A DNA stretch of 64,000 bases from DASWJZ01 sp964440525 (GTDB lineage Bacteria > Pseudomonadota > Alphaproteobacteria > Rhizobiales > Afifellaceae): assembly GCA_964440525.1 (NCBI GenBank), contig CAYTTC010000006.1, positions 10,786 to 74,785 on the forward strand, read 5' to 3'. The notes under the pieces were generated by a model. That model was not told where the DNA came from, searched no databases, and saw nothing but the letters and a program-made list of their open reading frames with translations. Both the position numbers and the translations under genes were made by a program. Each line of letters begins with the position of its first letter. Positions within the stretch are counted from its first letter, which is position 1. This document shows, piece by piece, positions 61,422 through 64,000 of this stretch.

Positions 61422-61633
61422 GGTTCCCCCAAGGGTTGGAAAGAGAGCTGGAACGCCTCCCCTGAGGCCCTCCGTCCAGCTCCACCGCACTCAGTACAGA
61501 TTCGCGCCCGCGCGCCGAGGTATTTCGGCGGACGCCGCTCACGGCAGTGGCGGCGGCACAATGCGGAGATCAAGATGACAAGCGTGTGGCGGTGCAGTCC
61601 GTAGATTTGCATGATCCTCGGGCGACCTCGCCC

Positions 61634-62107
61634 TCAGGCGCGCTCGATCCGGCACTGATAACATGTGGAGGCGCGTGCGCGGACATGCAGATAGGCGACG
61701 CGCTCGTCTTCGAGAAGCCGCTCCGCATCCGGTGCAATTCGATCGCCTGGCACCACTTCGCAGCGATCGTAGACGATGCGGTCTAGATCGTCGTAGCCGC
61801 GCATCACGAACTCCGGCCTGTTCGTCAGGATCTCGGGAATTCGGGCTGATCCGTCAAAGGACGGACACTGATCTGCATGCAGGAAGATCGGACCCGTCTC
61901 GGCGTAAGGCTGCGCGGTCGGAAAGGGCCGATAAGCGAGAACGAGGTAGCGCTCGCCCGCCCTGATTCGCGTCAGGCAGTGGCGGCACGGCAGACCGCCG
62001 CTCTCGTCGGCGACATGGACTTCCGGCGTCTGGCCATTCGCGTCGGGCCCGCCGGCCTGGAGCGCGGCGACCACTTCGGAAGGAAGCGCGACAAAGCGTA
62101 CGGTCAT
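61634..62107 (-). CDS. DUF1203 domain-containing protein
   Basis: 157 residues matching DUF1203: FVALPSEVVAALQAGGPDAN, LPCRHCLTRIRAGERYLVLA, YRPFPTAQPYAETGPIFLHA, RPEFVMRGYDDLDRIVYDRC and VAYLHVRARASTCYQCRIER. The C-R-H-C and C-Y-Q-C pairs suggest a metal site. Function unknown. Confidence 0.93.
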   Translation of the reverse strand: MTVRFVALPSEVVAALQAGGPDANGQTPEVHVADESGGLPCRHCLTRIRAGERYLVLAYRPFPTAQPYAETGPIFLHADQCPSFDGSARIPEILTNRPEFVMRGYDDLDRIVYDRCEVVPGDRIAPDAERLLEDERVAYLHVRARASTCYQCRIERA

Positions 62108-62264
62108 GGCTCAAATCCCTTCATGGAGTAAGGCCCAAACCTAGCGACGCTGGCGTGCCGTACCCACCCGATTCTTGCCCGCTTCACAAAGCTGCGCACC
62201 CGTCTGCGGAGAGCCTTTTTCCGTGCTATGGTTTCGCCTCGCGTGCGCTGCTTGGGAGGGGGCC

Positions 62265-62702
62265 ATGACGTTCACAGGAATCAATTATCTCGCCGTTCTC
62301 GCGGCTGCGATCGCCGGCTGGGTGATCGGCGCCGCCTGGTACATGTCGCTTGCCAAGCCCTGGGTCGATGCGCACGGGCGGACCATGGAGGACTTCAAGG
62401 CGCAAGCGGACGCCAGCAAGGGCACTTCGGCCGCCTGGATGCCCTATGTCCTCGCCTTCGTCGCCGAGCTCATCATGGCCTGGGTGCTCGCCGGCCTGCT
62501 CGCCCATCTCGGCTCCGGCCAGACCACGGTCTGGAACGGCATCGTCTCCGCCGCCTTCATCTGGCTCGGCTTCGTCGCCACCACGATCGCCGTCAACAAC
62601 ATGTTCGGCATGAAGAAGGCGAAGCTCAGCGTGATCGATAGCGGCCATTGGCTCGCCGTGCTCATCGTCATGGGCGCCATCATCGGCGGCTTCGGCGTCT
62701 GA
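62265..62702 (+). CDS. DUF1761 domain-containing membrane protein
   Basis: 145 residues from ATG 62265, preceded by GGGAGGGGG. Four hydrophobic segments and the family pattern NYLAVLAAAIAGWVIGAAWY, MPYVLAFVAELIMAWVLAGL and HWLAVLIVMGAIIGGFGV identify DUF1761. Function unknown. Upstream codons of the frame (from 62175) are not supported. Confidence 0.92.
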   Translation: MTFTGINYLAVLAAAIAGWVIGAAWYMSLAKPWVDAHGRTMEDFKAQADASKGTSAAWMPYVLAFVAELIMAWVLAGLLAHLGSGQTTVWNGIVSAAFIWLGFVATTIAVNNMFGMKKAKLSVIDSGHWLAVLIVMGAIIGGFGV

Positions 62703-62902
62703 GCGGTGCGCGGTTAAGCAGCTGAAAGAACTAAGCTTTTTCCGATTCCTAAGAAATTTCCGGGGGTCGGCCACGACCGCGGGCGACGGCGTGGCGACGC
62801 TGTCATATCTCCTTCCGCCTCCGATGGACGCGGAGCGTCTTGCTCCGCATAATGAGCGGAAGAACGCGGGATGCCCGCCCATCGCCCTTCGGGAGGAGGC
62901 TA

Positions 62903-64000
62903 ATGTCGGAAGCGAAGCTCTATCCGGTCTCCAAGGAATGGGCCGAGCGGGCCTATATTAACGCCGAAAAGTACCACGAGATGTATCGCCGCAGTATCGA
63001 TGATCCGAACGGTTTTTGGGCCGAGCAGGCAAAGCACATCGACTGGCTAAGACCCTTCACCAAGGTGAAGAACACCAGCTTCGAGTATCCGAACGTCTCC
63101 ATCAAATGGTTCGAGGATGGCGCCCTCAACATCTCGGCCAACTGCATCGACCGGCATCTGAAGGACCGCGCCGACCAGGTGGCGATCTTGTGGGAGGGAG
63201 ACAATCCGGCCGAGGACAAGAAGATCTCCTATCGCGAGCTGCACGCGCACGTCTGCCGCTTCGCCAATGTGCTGAAGGCGCGCGGCGTCAAGAAGGGCGA
63301 CCGCGTGACGATCTACATGCCGATGATCCCGGAGGCGGCCTACGCGATGCTCGCTTGCGCCAGGATCGGCGCCATCCATTCCGTCGTCTTCGGCGGTTTT
63401 TCTCCGGATTCGCTCGCGAACCGCATCGAGGATTGCCGCTCCGATTTCCTCATCACGGCCGACGAGGGGCTGCGCGGCGGAAAACCCATTCCGCTCAAGG
63501 CCAACGCCGACAAGGCAATTGATCGCGCCGCAACGAACGGCGCCGCCGTCCGCCACGTGCTCGTCATCCGCCGCACCGGCAATCCCGTCCACATCGAGGC
63601 CGGCCGCGATCTCTGGTATCACGAAGAGGTCGAGAAAGTTTCGGCCGACTGCCCGCCGGAGACGATGAACGCGGAGGATCCGCTTTTCATCCTCTACACA
63701 TCGGGCTCGACCGGCAAGCCGAAGGGAGTGCTCCACACGACGGGCGGTTACCTCGTCTACGTGTCGGTCACCCACCGCTACGTCTTCGACTACCACGACG
63801 GCGACATTTTTTGGTGCACCGCCGATGTCGGCTGGGTGACCGGCCACTCCTACATCGTCTACGGGCCGCTCGCGAACGGCGCCACCACGCTGATGTTCGA
63901 GGGCGTGCCGAATTTTCCCACCATGTCGCGCTTCTGGGAAGTGATCGACAAGCACGGCGTCAACATTTTCTACACCGCGCCGACCGCGATCCGCGCGCTG
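62903..64000 (+). CDS. acs: Acetyl-CoA synthetase, 3' part outside window
   Basis: 366 codons to the window edge, starting at ATG 62903 with GGGAGGAGG upstream. ACS_N domain (KEWAERAYINAEKYHEMYRR, GFWAEQAKHIDWLRPFTKVK), ISYRELHAHVCRFANVLKAR, DRVTIYMPMIPEAAYAMLAC, SVVFGGFSPDSLANRIED and the ATP-binding LFILYTSGSTGKPKGVLHT, then IFWCTADVGWVTGHSYIVYG. It activates acetate to acetyl-CoA via acetyl-AMP. The C-terminal domain with the regulatory lysine is beyond base 64000. Confidence 0.97.
   Translation, partial: MSEAKLYPVSKEWAERAYINAEKYHEMYRRSIDDPNGFWAEQAKHIDWLRPFTKVKNTSFEYPNVSIKWFEDGALNISANCIDRHLKDRADQVAILWEGDNPAEDKKISYRELHAHVCRFANVLKARGVKKGDRVTIYMPMIPEAAYAMLACARIGAIHSVVFGGFSPDSLANRIEDCRSDFLITADEGLRGGKPIPLKANADKAIDRAATNGAAVRHVLVIRRTGNPVHIEAGRDLWYHEEVEKVSADCPPETMNAEDPLFILYTSGSTGKPKGVLHTTGGYLVYVSVTHRYVFDYHDGDIFWCTADVGWVTGHSYIVYGPLANGATTLMFEGVPNFPTMSRFWEVIDKHGVNIFYTAPTAIRAL

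Overview
This looks like a chromosomal segment of an alphaproteobacterium of the order Hyphomicrobiales (Rhizobiales). The coding is GC-rich. The block at 51-63 kb (HemY-like, mitofilin-like, hemD, then tsaD-gpsA and an EVE-domain gene, DUF1344, DUF1203, DUF1761, acs) is typical of that order. A palindrome in front of tsaD also resembles the intergenic palindromes common in rhizobial genomes. I cannot name a genus.

Layout. (1) 1-5.3 kb is a nitrogen module. On the minus strand are a glutaminase-type amidotransferase, a GXGXG subunit and an FMN glutamate-synthase-like subunit (glxBCD / N-methylglutamate-synthase type). A divergent XRE-cupin regulator follows, then an Amt-family permease with a 78-residue membrane protein. 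The permease lacks two residues that are central in canonical Amt proteins. (2) 5.3-50.7 kb is a large mosaic surface-polysaccharide locus: a Wzz/BY-kinase, a Wzy-type polymerase, a Wzx-type flippase, a separate Wzm/Wzt ABC exporter, a WecG-type and many GT4/GT2 glycosyltransferases, UDP-sugar dehydrogenase and epimerases, a Gfo/Idh/MocA oxidoreductase, nine SAM methyltransferases (four of FkbM type; two of the nine frameshifted), a pectate-lyase-like secreted protein, a collagen-like secreted protein and the priming glycosyl-1-phosphate transferase. The locus is decaying: it holds frameshifted genes, IS3-family remnants, fragments of uppS and of a capsule-synthesis gene, and a chimeric pseudogene made from pieces of two neighbouring genes. 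(3) A tRNA-Thr gene at 50.9 kb marks the change to (4) conserved housekeeping genes up to the partial acs at the right edge.

How the genes could work together: nucleotide-sugar enzymes supply uronic-acid-type donors, the priming transferase starts the lipid-linked unit, the glycosyltransferases extend it, methyltransferases cap or decorate it, and Wzx/Wzy/Wzz and/or Wzm/Wzt export it. Two complete-looking export routes in one locus suggest two polymers or a recombined locus.

The most interesting items are: a short gene at 5776-5970 with a good ribosome-binding site and a lasso-peptide-type leader motif but no visible maturation genes; the divergent Amt with its small partner; the collagen-like protein that alternates Gly-X-Y tracts with carbohydrate-binding-like modules, preceded by two related inverted repeats; and the record of duplication and gene decay at 25.3-29 kb. 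All family calls come from reading the translations; no search was run.
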